The notes under the pieces were generated by a model that did not search any database, was not told where the DNA came from, and was given only the letters and a program-made list of their open reading frames with translations. From Phaeodactylum tricornutum CCAP 1055/1 (Eukaryota > Bacillariophyta > Bacillariophyceae > Surirellales > Neidiaceae): DNA of 64,000 nucleotides. This document shows, one piece after another, positions 42,197 through 51,836 of this stretch (positions are counted from its first letter, which is position 1; the number at the start of each line of letters is the position of its first letter). The stretch is from positions 663,610 through 727,609 of the forward strand of contig NC_011684.1 in the NCBI RefSeq assembly GCF_000150955.2, written 5' to 3'. The position numbers were made by a program, and so were the translations under genes.

Positions 42197-44068
42197 AGCA
42201 AAGATCATGACTTTAGAAAAGCATTGGTAATTGCACACGAGGTCTCTCAATGTTTAGTACACAGAAGGTTTGAGGTCGCATTTTTTACGGCATACTTCTC
42301 AGTTATTCTTTCTAGTTCGATTTCTGTACCTAGCTTTGCCACATACAAGTTTTCGCGGAAGTAATTGACGTAGATTGATTTGCTTACATACGCTTTTGTG
42401 TCTCCTGGTTTCTTCCAGAAAGAGACTTTCGTGCTTATTGAGTTACTGTAGGTTTTTGACACTGCCCTCCTTTGATTTGGCTTTGCCTGCGCCAGATAGC
42501 GTACCATGAGGCAGGTCAATTTGCACATTGTATGTGGATTGGATACTTTACACCTGGAGCCTAAAAGCTCTAATTGATAGTGTTACTATGTTTCCAATGT
42601 ACCCATGCACTTCTTTACAGCCATACTTTGTATTAGTGAATGCAGCAATGGGAGTGTTCTAACAGTGGATTCCAGAGTTTGTGATGAGTCTGAAAGTGGA
42701 GTGGTTGCTGTTAAACCTGATGTATGCCAAAGCACAGTTTAAAAGGCTTACAGACTCACAATTGAGATTCATTCAGGACTCATCCCTGTGCAATCTTTCA
42801 TTGACAGCTGCTTGTGTCTACCTAAACAAAACATTACAGATATGCACGTACACACGCAGTTTCTGTCAAGTCTCTACATCCTTTGTTTCTAGTTGACAAC
42901 CCTTTTTCTGAGTCAAGAGTAAATAGTCATAACGCAAGTAATTGTCAAGTTTACTGAGAGTTCAGTGTTAAACATTGTGCTTCCTTTGAAGGATTGGTAG
43001 TAAGAATAGTAAGCTCTGAGTCAAAGTAACTGTTTTTTCCCCTTGGCTGTGAGCCGACAATGATTCCTTTCATATGAGAGAATTCTACCTGCTTACGAGT
43101 GTATTTGTAGAATACGACGAAAGAGTATAAGTTGGGGGAAAGCCTCGTAGAGGCTCCGATTGTTTTAATCGGTAGGTTTTTAGATTGAGATTGTGAGACT
43201 AAAATATAGATTCCAAAATGAAACCTTTTGTGTTGGAAACAGAACGCACAAATGTAGAAACCAAGTAGCCAATGTACTGGCTATCGAACCATTGACATAG
43301 TTTTTGTCGAGACGATTGGATCACCTATGTGATCGCCAAACCATCGAGTTCGACTGGTGTCACCAGTATCTGTTGACAACTTTCATCTAGGGAAACCGTA
43401 TGGTAATCAGGAATATTTTGTTCCCAGCATATCAGGTTTGATAAGACGAGTCGTCTTATACGCCTCATGCAACGGAAACCTGAGTTGTGTATGTTGCAAA
43501 CATTTGGATGCATAACGCAAAAAAATTGTTTTCCTATGAGACGCTTCGTATTTTCCTCCGGCATGCCATACACGGGCAATGAACCCGACGAGGACAGTCG
43601 TCTGGCCACTGCGTCTGTCCTACGACAGAGTCAGGAAAAAGGAAATGGCAACGAGGCCAGGATCTAGAGCTAGTGAATCCTAGATAGATGTTCCAACAAA
43701 TAATGCTAAAGCTAAGCAATTCTATCTACAACGTAGTATCAAATTGTAGCATTATGTGGCTATAATTTATCACATAGTCAAGCAAAAGCATCGATTCCAT
43801 TTCTCAATTTTGACGTCCTTCGAGTAGATCAAATTGTTAGTCAAAAAGTTTTTGAGCGGTCTTGCCGTCACTCGCAACGACTAAAATGATTTGGGCAACT
43901 CGGTTGACCTGACACTAATTGTAATGTTGAGTGTCGGTCTTTTAGAGGGAGAACGTAATCATATTTGCGACAGAAAGGCAGTCGTCTTTTGTCTCCCGGA
44001 GTACCCTGATATCCTTCTCTCCTTCCTTCCTTCTGCAAGTTACTTTCGTGTAGACGACACGGAGAAGC
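42197..44068. other. Gene-poor interval with paired hairpins
   Basis: About 1.87 kb between GAPDH and the dioxygenase gene, AT-rich, short frames only. A 79-codon minus-strand frame near 43325-43561 has no domain support. Two adjacent small hairpins lie at 43141-43172. Confidence 0.4.
43141..43172 (+). repeat. Two adjacent perfect hairpins
   Basis: AGCCTC-GTA-GAGGCT (43141-43155) followed at once by CCGATT-GTTTT-AATCGG (43156-43172), then a T-rich run. Both stems have 6 bp. Could be part of a structured RNA or chance. Confidence 0.5.
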
Positions 44069-45256
44069 ATGAGAGTGTTTTGGTCGGCTTGGATCGCTTC
44101 TTTTTTAGCCAGTCATAAAGTGGACAGAGCAGATTCTGTTGGAATAAGAGAGCGGGAGCGTTTTCCATCGGGGAACAAGAACACTCCACGAAATCAGCGC
44201 TGCTATAAAATGACAGCCTTCGCGGGAGGGTTCGGAAACGACACGTCAAAACGCGCAGCCAAGCAAAACAAAAATTCCAGACGTCCGAAACGAGGATTGA
44301 GTGACTTGGCTCCTCCAGTTGCAAGTACCGAATCCATGTCAGTCCAGCTCGATAAATGGGGGCTTCCTCCGCCAACCGCGGAAGACATTTTCCCTGCTTT
44401 GCCTCCCGGAACTGAGCTGATACCTGCTAGGAAATCGAGCACAGAACACACTTTGACCGAAATCCGGAAGGCTCTGAAAGATCACTTCCCTCTGACGCTC
44501 GATCGTTTTGATGACAACGGGGTAGAAACGAGCACACTCGACGGCCGCGAACCCATGCGATTGCGAATGTTGCATCAGTCACCTCCAGTGATTGCTATTG
44601 ATCACTTCTTAACCCCCGATGAATGCCTAAACGTTGAGCACGCTGCGATGCCGCCTTCTTCAACGCCAAAACACACAGAAGGGGAATACCACAACGAGGC
44701 CGTTCGGGTAAATTCGGCCACTTTTTCGCCTTTGGCTCAGTCTAAACGCACTTCTACGTCCTGGTTTTGCTATTATTCTCAAGTACCAACGTTGCTGGCG
44801 AAAGCACATCATGTGTTGGGCATCTTGTTCCCACAAATGGAAGAACCGCAAATTGTTCGGTACAAAACGGGCGAGGAGTTCTCGTGGCACTACGACGAAG
44901 TTCCAACTCAACAGCTTGGGAACGGCGGACAGCGACTGGCTACGCTTCTGGTATATCTTAACACAGTTGAAAGAGGCGGTGGTACAGTTTTTAGAGACTT
45001 ACGGACCCCGGACGGATCTCTTTTGACGATGCAACCAGTACAAGGGTCGGCTCTTATGTTTTTTCCCGCCTATGCCGACGGCCGACCCGACGATCGAACC
45101 TTACATAAGGGCGAAATGGCCGCGGATGAGAAAAGAATAGTGCAAATGTGGATCCATGAGCGACCTTACACGGCTGCCGTACCGATGGGGAACTCTCAGG
45201 AAGCTGCTATAGAAGCAATTGTACGAGCCAGTCGAGATCTGTGCTACTCTCCTTAA
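44069..45256 (+). CDS. Prolyl 4-hydroxylase-like Fe(II)/2-oxoglutarate dioxygenase
   Basis: 395 residues from the ATG at 44069. The N-terminus MRVFWSAWIASFLASHK is hydrophobic and signal-like; a second ATG at 44210 would give a soluble 348-residue form. The catalytic P4Hc domain follows PPVIAIDHFLTPDECL. VRYKTGEEFSWHYDEVP gives the HxD iron ligands His274 and Asp276, LATLLVYLN and GGGTVF are core strands, and DRTLHKGEMAADEKRIVQMWIHE supplies the distal His346 and the basic 2-oxoglutarate ligand. All ligands are present, so it should be active. Substrate (Pro in secreted proteins or another side chain) unknown. It converges on the peroxidase-like gene with 132 bp between stops. Confidence 0.85.
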   Translation: MRVFWSAWIASFLASHKVDRADSVGIRERERFPSGNKNTPRNQRCYKMTAFAGGFGNDTSKRAAKQNKNSRRPKRGLSDLAPPVASTESMSVQLDKWGLPPPTAEDIFPALPPGTELIPARKSSTEHTLTEIRKALKDHFPLTLDRFDDNGVETSTLDGREPMRLRMLHQSPPVIAIDHFLTPDECLNVEHAAMPPSSTPKHTEGEYHNEAVRVNSATFSPLAQSKRTSTSWFCYYSQVPTLLAKAHHVLGILFPQMEEPQIVRYKTGEEFSWHYDEVPTQQLGNGGQRLATLLVYLNTVERGGGTVFRDLRTPDGSLLTMQPVQGSALMFFPAYADGRPDDRTLHKGEMAADEKRIVQMWIHERPYTAAVPMGNSQEAAIEAIVRASRDLCYSP

Positions 45257-45388
45257 CGGATAGTGTTGTATAGTAGACGTAATGTGGAGAGTATGGCTGC
45301 CTCTACTATAGTTCCTCCCGTGTTGTATCATCTTAAGCGGAATTACGCATACAACTCCTTTTTTCATGTCTATTCATCGCTGTACTCT

Positions 45389-46675
45389 TTAAAAGAGCTT
45401 CAAGTCGTCATCGTTGAGACTTTTTCGTGGTTTGTTCTTAAGAAGATTCTCATATTTGCCTCCTGTGTACACGGCACCCAGTTGCGTGAGAGAATTGTAA
45501 GAAATGGACAAGTCTTTGATGTAGCTCAGGTTGGATCCAGCATATTTGTTCAACCAAGTCGAGCTTGTAGGAGAATCCTTATCCATCACTAGCATGGCGA
45601 TCCAACCGTACTCTTCAAACGCGTCCGGTCCTTGCTTTTTGGATTTTTCGGCAATGTCCTTTAAATACTTATTGAAAGTCTTTTCATTGATCTGGTCTTT
45701 GGCGAGGCGATCACCAAAACGGGATTCTCGGGATCCAAAACTATCGGCAATGTACCAACCATCATCAGGATCCTCGTATTCTGGATCAGATTCGAGTTCA
45801 GCCTGAGCAATATCGTCGTCGGTTAAGGGCTTGAATTCAGACAAGCGTCCCATTTTGCCCGGTTCACGGAAGCGGGGACGAGCCGACTGTTTCCAGTCTT
45901 CCACCGTTCGAGTCTTTTCGACGTATTCTAGCGTTAGCAAACCACTCAGAAGAGCGGTCATTTCCCGGTCTGTTAATCCAGCATTACGAAAAGCGTTTTG
46001 TACGTCAGCAAAATCGCGTTTGCCCGAAAACAAGTCAATGGGAACATCGCTGACGGGTGCCTTTATCGGAGCGTCGGCCCGCCCGAGTTGCACCGCTAAT
46101 ACGGGCCCCCCGATCGATTCAATCGACTGTGAGCCTCCGATGGCAATGGCGTCAGCAATCGTAATGGCGACTTTCTTACGCAAGTTCTTTTCCGCTTCGA
46201 TTAGTGTGAGGCAGGCCTGCTGCAAGTTCTTGGTGTAGGCGTCGTCAGCCTTGGTGGAGAGGACGACCTTGAGAATACTACCGTCGGGTCCGTATTTCTG
46301 CGTCTTGGAGTCAAAGGAGAGTCCGTCGAGTAGGGCGAGTTGATAGAAGCTCGGAGCAAGCTGCGGATTTTTCAAAATGGCCCGTCGGACGCTTTCCCGC
46401 ACGGAATCTACTGCGCCTACTCTAAGTTCTTGATCTCCGTACATGGCTGGATCGAAAAAGACTTGGGCGTTGGCAGGCGAGACGGCGATGTTGGCGTTCC
46501 ACAGCGTTGCCGCTGCAGTTCCTACCAAGGCGTTCCCGAATCCCCGGCGATCCATTGCCAGGCGAGAGTTTCTAGCGGATGTAAAAGACGACAATGGATC
46601 CGGAGACTGGAACGCCAAAGTACTCGTCAACGACAACAGCACGGCTAGCGGAGCCGCTTTCAAAGATAGTTTCAT
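45389..46675 (-). CDS. Thylakoid-lumen class I peroxidase homologue lacking haem residues (TL29/APX4-like)
   Basis: 428 residues from the ATG at 46675. Tripartite targeting: an ER signal ending in TLAFQSPD (A21-F22, ASAF-AP-like), a transit segment, then a twin-arginine signal (RRGFGNALVGTAAA, RR at 43-44) ending in Ala-Asn-Ala-Gln near 70. This predicts the thylakoid lumen by the Tat route. The mature part aligns with ascorbate-peroxidase-type folds: ADAIAIGGSQSIESIGGP, LAVQLGRADA, LTDREMTALLSG. The distal RLxWHD is here Gln112-Leu-Ala-Leu-Leu116-Asp, and the proximal His of SGAHT is Leu247, so haem peroxidase activity is not expected. Plant TL29 is likewise lumenal and inactive. Structural or photosystem-associated role inferred. 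Confidence 0.8.
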   Translation of the reverse strand: MKLSLKAAPLAVLLSLTSTLAFQSPDPLSSFTSARNSRLAMDRRGFGNALVGTAAATLWNANIAVSPANAQVFFDPAMYGDQELRVGAVDSVRESVRRAILKNPQLAPSFYQLALLDGLSFDSKTQKYGPDGSILKVVLSTKADDAYTKNLQQACLTLIEAEKNLRKKVAITIADAIAIGGSQSIESIGGPVLAVQLGRADAPIKAPVSDVPIDLFSGKRDFADVQNAFRNAGLTDREMTALLSGLLTLEYVEKTRTVEDWKQSARPRFREPGKMGRLSEFKPLTDDDIAQAELESDPEYEDPDDGWYIADSFGSRESRFGDRLAKDQINEKTFNKYLKDIAEKSKKQGPDAFEEYGWIAMLVMDKDSPTSSTWLNKYAGSNLSYIKDLSISYNSLTQLGAVYTGGKYENLLKNKPRKSLNDDDLKLF

Positions 46676-47355
46676 GGTGCTTCCTTAGATTGAGACTACC
46701 AGTTTTGCTGAGACTGACTGAGAAACCGTTGGTGACGGGCACTTGCTGGAGAATAGCTTTTTTCGTTCGAGGAGCGCGCGAAGGATTTGCTACTGGAACG
46801 GCAGACAATTGATCTTTTGGATGAGCCCTTTCTCTGTCTATTGTTGTGTGTGAATCGTCGTGTGTGACAGATGACAATGAGTGTGCGAAATGTAGAATGG
46901 TTGATGGTTGATGGTCCCCTCTACGAGCAATCGCGATACGTACTAGTTGTTGGTGTCAGCACCGATCATGGATCGCCAACGCAGACACGACATGTGTGAT
47001 TCCGTTTAGCTCTAGAGAGTACAGGTTACTGTTAGTATTTCGATTCGCTTGGAGGATGGAATGACGTCATAGGGAGACTGACTGGAATGATCCTTTGTTT
47101 GTTCGAAATTTAACATTATTTAAATATTAAATATAAAACTCGATACATAGGCCACTGTATTTGGACAAGTCTCACAACAGCAAATCACAGTCACTTTCGA
47201 GATATGGATGACCGAAACTCAAACCGCTTGGCGATCGATGCTGGATTTGCAACACACAGAAAGTGGAAAATGGCTTCTGTTGCATCGAAGCAAGCAAGCG
47301 CACCGTTGCAATTCTTTTCGATTTGACAGACTGACCAAGCCTATCATTCTCTACC
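46676..47355. other. Divergent promoter region
   Basis: About 680 bp between the peroxidase-like and GT92 starts. AT-rich run at 47110-47140 and a TCACAGTCA motif at 47185. No supported gene. Confidence 0.4.
47185..47193 (-). promoter_or_regulatory. TGACTGTGA motif (as TCACAGTCA)
   Basis: Variant copy of the recurring motif, 163 bp upstream of the GT92 ATG. Confidence 0.35.
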
Positions 47356-49875
47356 ATGCCGGCATTTTCGAGCAAGTTCGGTTCGGCAGCACGTCCTTTG
47401 CCCGTGCGCCGACGAACTATGGGCTCCGGTAGTCGACGCAAATGGACTTCTGCGTCACCAACCTGCTGGATCGGCATGACAATGTTTTGCTTGGTGGTTG
47501 CCTATGTGGCTGTTGTTGTTGTTGTGACACGCAATCACATCGTAGGAGAAGATAAATCCTACCATGAAGACAGTCCTTTGGCTGCACACGCGCCGGAAGC
47601 CCCATTGAAGTCGTCCCGGAAAAACCGACTCGACTCTGTCCAAGACACGGGGAGGAAAGAGCAGCAAATCGAAACGCTAGCAGAAAAGACCAAAAGGAAT
47701 CCCTTTCGGCGACAACACCTAGAAAATCCCTTCGGACACGGCGTAGCACCGGACGTCTTGCTTCCAAAAGACGAAGGAGACGGGACTGACGCCGAACCAA
47801 ACCATCTCGCCGCAAAGATAGACCCGCCTCCGGAGACACATCCTTCACCAGACTTTATTTTGAAAGCATTTCTAGAGCCCTCGAGTCTGGACGAGTGGAC
47901 TCGCAAGCCGTTGCCTATCCGATCGCAAGCAAAGCAACATAATTTGCGAGAAATATCGTATCCGCGATTGAATTCTTGTTCGAAATTGATACAACAATGG
48001 CCGGTTGATGACACTCCCGCAGACATTGATCCCTTTCTACCTTGGATCCACGACGTTTTTCCGACTCATGATGGAGCATATGTACAGTTTGTGGCACAAA
48101 ACAAACGTCGCTGCAAGACGGGTCACAAGGAAAAAGATATTATGGCTCACATGCAGCCACAAGTTGCACTCTTTCAGCACGTTCCCATCAAGCGCCTCTC
48201 CAAGGATGATGGTACCGCTTCCGAAACACGATACCGTTTGTCGAGCCACGAAGAGGCTGACCCCGATGGCGTCGTCACACGTTTCATTTGTCGATTCAAA
48301 CCAAGTATGGAAGAAACACTCTCCGAATTCAATTTCGACTACGATTGGACGGCTCTGAGGAAACGGTACAAGAACACCTTTTCCGAAGACGACGGCGGCA
48401 TCAAATCAATTCACACATCACAACTCCTTTTTCGCTGTCCTATTCCAAAGGCATTACAAAACGACATTCGTCTGGGTCGATCGGTCGATCCGAAAACCGA
48501 CTGGACCAAGTACTTTGTGGATCTGATTCCTATACGTACACCTCCTCGGTATGGACCGCCCAAGCAGTTCTTGCAGCCCCAGTACAAAGACTTTTTGGAC
48601 AATAATGTTACGGCACGATTCGATCCAGAACACGAGTGGGGATCACAGCACATTTTGCCCGCCATCAAGGATTCTGGGCGCTGGGAAAACATTCCAATTT
48701 GCCAACCGTCTCTTATGACATACGAAAACCAAAAGGCCGACGAAGACTTATCTGCCTTGATCCTATCCACAACACACGCTATTGAGCCTGTCAAAAAGCA
48801 CCGTTTAGTTTCCTGTATTTGGGCTTCTGCGGGATATACAACGCGTGGAAACCGATTTGCCATAAATGATGGGCAGCGACGATTGTTGGAATGGATTTCC
48901 TACAACAAAGTGATCGGATTCGACCACTTTTATCTGTATGACAACTCGGGGGCTTTCAGCAATGATACTTCACTGAAAAGTGTAGCAGATCTTTTTCCAG
49001 ACGACGTCACCTACATCCCTTGGCCGTCACAAATATGTAACAATAATCCCAACAACGTTGACAGCGTCGGCGAACGCTCTTCCCAGTACGCAGCGGAGTC
49101 TTCTTGCCGGCTGCGGTTTGGTCCCCACGTCGACTGGATTGGCCAGTTTGATATCGATGAATATCTGATTCCCATGGGAAAGCATTCCGACGTCTTATCT
49201 TTGTTGAAAGAGTTGGAAGCCGAAGATACGCGCATTGTTTCTTTCGGCTCTTGGCGCGCGTGGCCTCGACGCGCGTTTATTGACGAGATTGTGGAAATTA
49301 ATGACCCAGAGATATGCTGGCACAACGAACCTTGCTTTCACTTACAGATTCCTCTGAAACATACTATGCTTCAAGCCTATAATTGCGATCGACAACCGCC
49401 CGGTCAAAAGAAAGAAGTGATGCCTGCTGAGAAACAGTTGTACCGTCCTGACTATGTCCTGCAGCATTTTATACACTACTCAGCCGTCACGACTTTGTCA
49501 GAAAAAAATGAGAGCGAATATGTAAAAGAGGGGATGGTATGGAAGCCTCGTGGTTTTCCCGATCCTCGGCAGCGCTTCGGGGACGAACTATCCGAAGCAC
49601 TTATGATCCATACCAAGGCAGTTGCAATTCAAGATACATCGGGTTGGCAACGCATGTGTCATGTCGACAACTTGAAGCTTCCGAGAAGAAAGCAAGGACT
49701 TTGTCGTCTTGGACTACCTTGGCCGAAAGATCCTGCAATGGCGGCACAGAATGGAACGAAAGAAGGCTGGGCCTTTAATTGCTACGTGAACGAAAAGGTC
49801 GAAGCACAGCTGATACCGAAGCTCGAGGAATCCATGAGACAGAGAGCTCCGCATTTCTTTGATCTAAGACAATAA
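47356..49875 (+). CDS. Glycosyltransferase family 92 (DUF23) type II membrane protein
   Basis: 839 residues, single exon, ATG at 47356. A short basic tail, one transmembrane anchor (about 38-58, CWIGMTMFCLVVAYVAVVVVV), a Pro/Lys-rich stem to about 150, then a large luminal domain. The GT92 core is in the second half: SCIWASAGYT, LLEWISYNKVIGFDHFYLYD, then CRLRFGPHVDWIGQFDIDEYLIP, with the DxD-like DIDEY for metal and nucleotide-sugar, ending with HNEPCFHL and YVLQHFIHYS. Animal and plant GT92 enzymes add galactose to N-glycans or pectin/galactan; the acceptor here is unknown. Expected in the Golgi, perhaps for cell-wall or secreted glycans. Confidence 0.85.
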   Translation: MPAFSSKFGSAARPLPVRRRTMGSGSRRKWTSASPTCWIGMTMFCLVVAYVAVVVVVTRNHIVGEDKSYHEDSPLAAHAPEAPLKSSRKNRLDSVQDTGRKEQQIETLAEKTKRNPFRRQHLENPFGHGVAPDVLLPKDEGDGTDAEPNHLAAKIDPPPETHPSPDFILKAFLEPSSLDEWTRKPLPIRSQAKQHNLREISYPRLNSCSKLIQQWPVDDTPADIDPFLPWIHDVFPTHDGAYVQFVAQNKRRCKTGHKEKDIMAHMQPQVALFQHVPIKRLSKDDGTASETRYRLSSHEEADPDGVVTRFICRFKPSMEETLSEFNFDYDWTALRKRYKNTFSEDDGGIKSIHTSQLLFRCPIPKALQNDIRLGRSVDPKTDWTKYFVDLIPIRTPPRYGPPKQFLQPQYKDFLDNNVTARFDPEHEWGSQHILPAIKDSGRWENIPICQPSLMTYENQKADEDLSALILSTTHAIEPVKKHRLVSCIWASAGYTTRGNRFAINDGQRRLLEWISYNKVIGFDHFYLYDNSGAFSNDTSLKSVADLFPDDVTYIPWPSQICNNNPNNVDSVGERSSQYAAESSCRLRFGPHVDWIGQFDIDEYLIPMGKHSDVLSLLKELEAEDTRIVSFGSWRAWPRRAFIDEIVEINDPEICWHNEPCFHLQIPLKHTMLQAYNCDRQPPGQKKEVMPAEKQLYRPDYVLQHFIHYSAVTTLSEKNESEYVKEGMVWKPRGFPDPRQRFGDELSEALMIHTKAVAIQDTSGWQRMCHVDNLKLPRRKQGLCRLGLPWPKDPAMAAQNGTKEGWAFNCYVNEKVEAQLIPKLEESMRQRAPHFFDLRQ

Positions 49876-49955
49876 CAGCGTCAATATGGTCTGTTATTAA
49901 CACTGATATTGAATTTATCTAAGACAACGGAAGGCTGTACGAACGATTCCCCCGC

Positions 49956-50961
49956 TTAAGCGTCTATATTTTTCATCTTTCCAGTAGTTGGATCTCGGAT
50001 GAAAGTTCCGGATGGGCTTGATCGCGAAGACCATGGTTTGACTACACTAGCCGCCTCGGATGCAGGTATGGGTTCCGGTTTAGGCGATGCGGCGGGCATG
50101 TCTTCGTTCCACATACTGTACATATTTCCTACCAAGTCCTCTTCCTCCGCAGCATTGTCTGCGGCGTCAACATCATCACCAGTCTCCATGCTGTCATCAG
50201 AATCATTGGCGTAGTCGTAGCCACTCTTCAAAAAATCCAAGACGCATTGCTCAGCTTCCGACTCGCTCTGGTCCTCATTGCCACACAGATCCACAATGGC
50301 TTGCTCGTGATCCTCGACGACGGTTGTTCCCCTCGCAAGCTTTAGAGATAGGGATTCATTTTCCGGTCGAGATGCGACTAGTCCTTTACTGAAAAAAACA
50401 AGGAAACGAGAGAGTCTTTGAGCGTACGGATCGTATTTTTCCACCGTCCTTGACGCAATCGCACACTTACATCGTCTCGATTCCGAGACCGGAGACATCC
50501 ATTTTTTGATCACCAGTGACCGCCGTGACCCCTATAAGGACGTCTCCCACTGCGATTCCAGCTTTAGCGGCATTCCCATCCGGAACGACTTTGCTGACGA
50601 ATACGTGTCGTCCTTCGCCGAGGCTTTCTTCTACCGTGCAACCAAGGGGTCTGTGGGGTGATATTTGCAATTCGAAGAATTCTGCGTCGACAAAGTAGGA
50701 CTCCGCGGACTTTGTCACAATCGTCGCACTCGTGTCATCGTCGGAAAGAGCTTTCGCCAATTTGAGCGTCATTGCGCGGTGAGACGAGAGGTGACTGTGG
50801 GATCCCTTCTTTTGTGCGAACCGACGACGACTCGTGCACTGAGAAAGCGGAGACGCTTGCATACCGAAACCAACACATCCCAGTGCATTCGCTGTCAGCA
50901 CCAGCAAAAGAGACAGGATTGCCCAAAACACAAAGGACAACATCCGCGACGCAACATGCAT
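49956..50961 (-). CDS. PDZ-domain protein with N-terminal signal
   Basis: Exons 50471-50961 and 49956-50388; the 82-bp intron has donor GTAAGT and a T-rich acceptor, and the AT|T junction gives GIETIKGLVASRP. 307 residues. The N-terminus RMLSFVFWAILSLLLVLTANALG is a signal peptide, so the protein enters the ER; plastid onward targeting is possible but the usual Phe motif is not clear. Residues about 83-180 form a PDZ domain: LQISPHRPLGCTVEESLGEGRHVFVSKVVPDGNAAKAGIAVGDVLIGV (read in parts) and the closing LSLKLARG. The second half is acidic and disordered (DDSMETGDDVDAAD), with a conserved-looking C-terminal SPSGTFIRDPTTGKMKNIDA. No protease domain accompanies the PDZ. It converges on the GT92 gene with 80 bp between stops. 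Confidence 0.75.
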
Positions 50962-51393
50962 ATTCCCCGTACGGACGGTCGGCGACGAGTTTGTACAGTT
51001 TGAGAGTCCTTCCGGTGAGTATGGCGCAATGTTACTAGAACGGATAGCAGATGGCGGCGGAACTTCTAAAGAAATGCCAAAAGTGAAAGCCAGATCCAAA
51101 ACGAAGAGAAAGTGAGCAAAGAACTACGTTGCCTACGTCACGCTCTTCCTGGAAACGCATGAAGGCCAGACACCTGACCTATCTACGTATTTGGATTGGT
51201 CTTTACATGTCGTCACTATATCCAGCTTAAACCATCTGACACATGATCCCCTTCGACAAGCCTACGTTGTCCACGCTGCACATCCGAGAAAACCCCACAT
51301 CTACAATTACATTAATTTACAGTCAATTCGCACTTTCTACCGCTGGCCGTAGCGACTCCATTGCAATGAATACAGGAATTGAATGTCCGTAAT
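50962..51393. other. Divergent promoter region
   Basis: About 430 bp between the PDZ protein start and the small tail-anchored protein start. Open frame without ATG, no motif copies. Confidence 0.35.
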
Positions 51394-51741
51394 ATGGGAG
51401 GTCATGCCGCCTGGCGTAAAAGGGTCGCCAATGGAGAACTTGCCAAAGGATCGGGAGGAGCGGCCCTTAGACATCGTCCTCGATTTGGTCGAAAGGGTAA
51501 AGACATCGAACTGAATCGCAAGGGAAATATAAAAGGTGGAAATCCGAAAAGGAAAAAGCGGAAAGCTGACGGAAATGCCACGCGGCCGAGATCGCAACAG
51601 ATATTTATAGCGGACACCGAGCATGCCTCGCAGACAGTTCGAAACGGAATCGTTAAAACGCTGTTGCTTTGTCTTTCAGCATTGCTTGTTTTTCTTTGGT
51701 ACCGCCGGCCTCAAAATGCAACACATACGGAACAAACATAA
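51394..51741 (+). CDS. Small basic tail-anchored protein
   Basis: Not recognised. 115 residues from the ATG at 51394. The first 75 residues are strongly basic and Gly-rich (RHRPRFGRKGK, PKRKKRKADG), then a short acidic linker and one C-terminal hydrophobic helix (IVKTLLLCLSALLVFLWY) followed by RRPQNATHTEQT. This is the layout of a tail-anchored membrane protein with a nucleic-acid- or lipid-binding-like head. Codon pattern looks coding, but there is no family match and the gene is short. Confidence 0.5.
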   Translation: MGGHAAWRKRVANGELAKGSGGAALRHRPRFGRKGKDIELNRKGNIKGGNPKRKKRKADGNATRPRSQQIFIADTEHASQTVRNGIVKTLLLCLSALLVFLWYRRPQNATHTEQT

Positions 51742-51836
51742 GGCTAATGTTGTCACGGAAACTCAGTTTTACAATACAGTAGTAATGGTAGAAGATACCG
51801 ATACGCATTCGTAGAGTTTGTAGAGAAGAACTTTTT

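Noticed and set aside
43325-43609. 94-codon minus-strand frame in the GAPDH-dioxygenase gap
   Set aside because: Begins with GTG, no domain, composition not clearly coding; kept only as a note.
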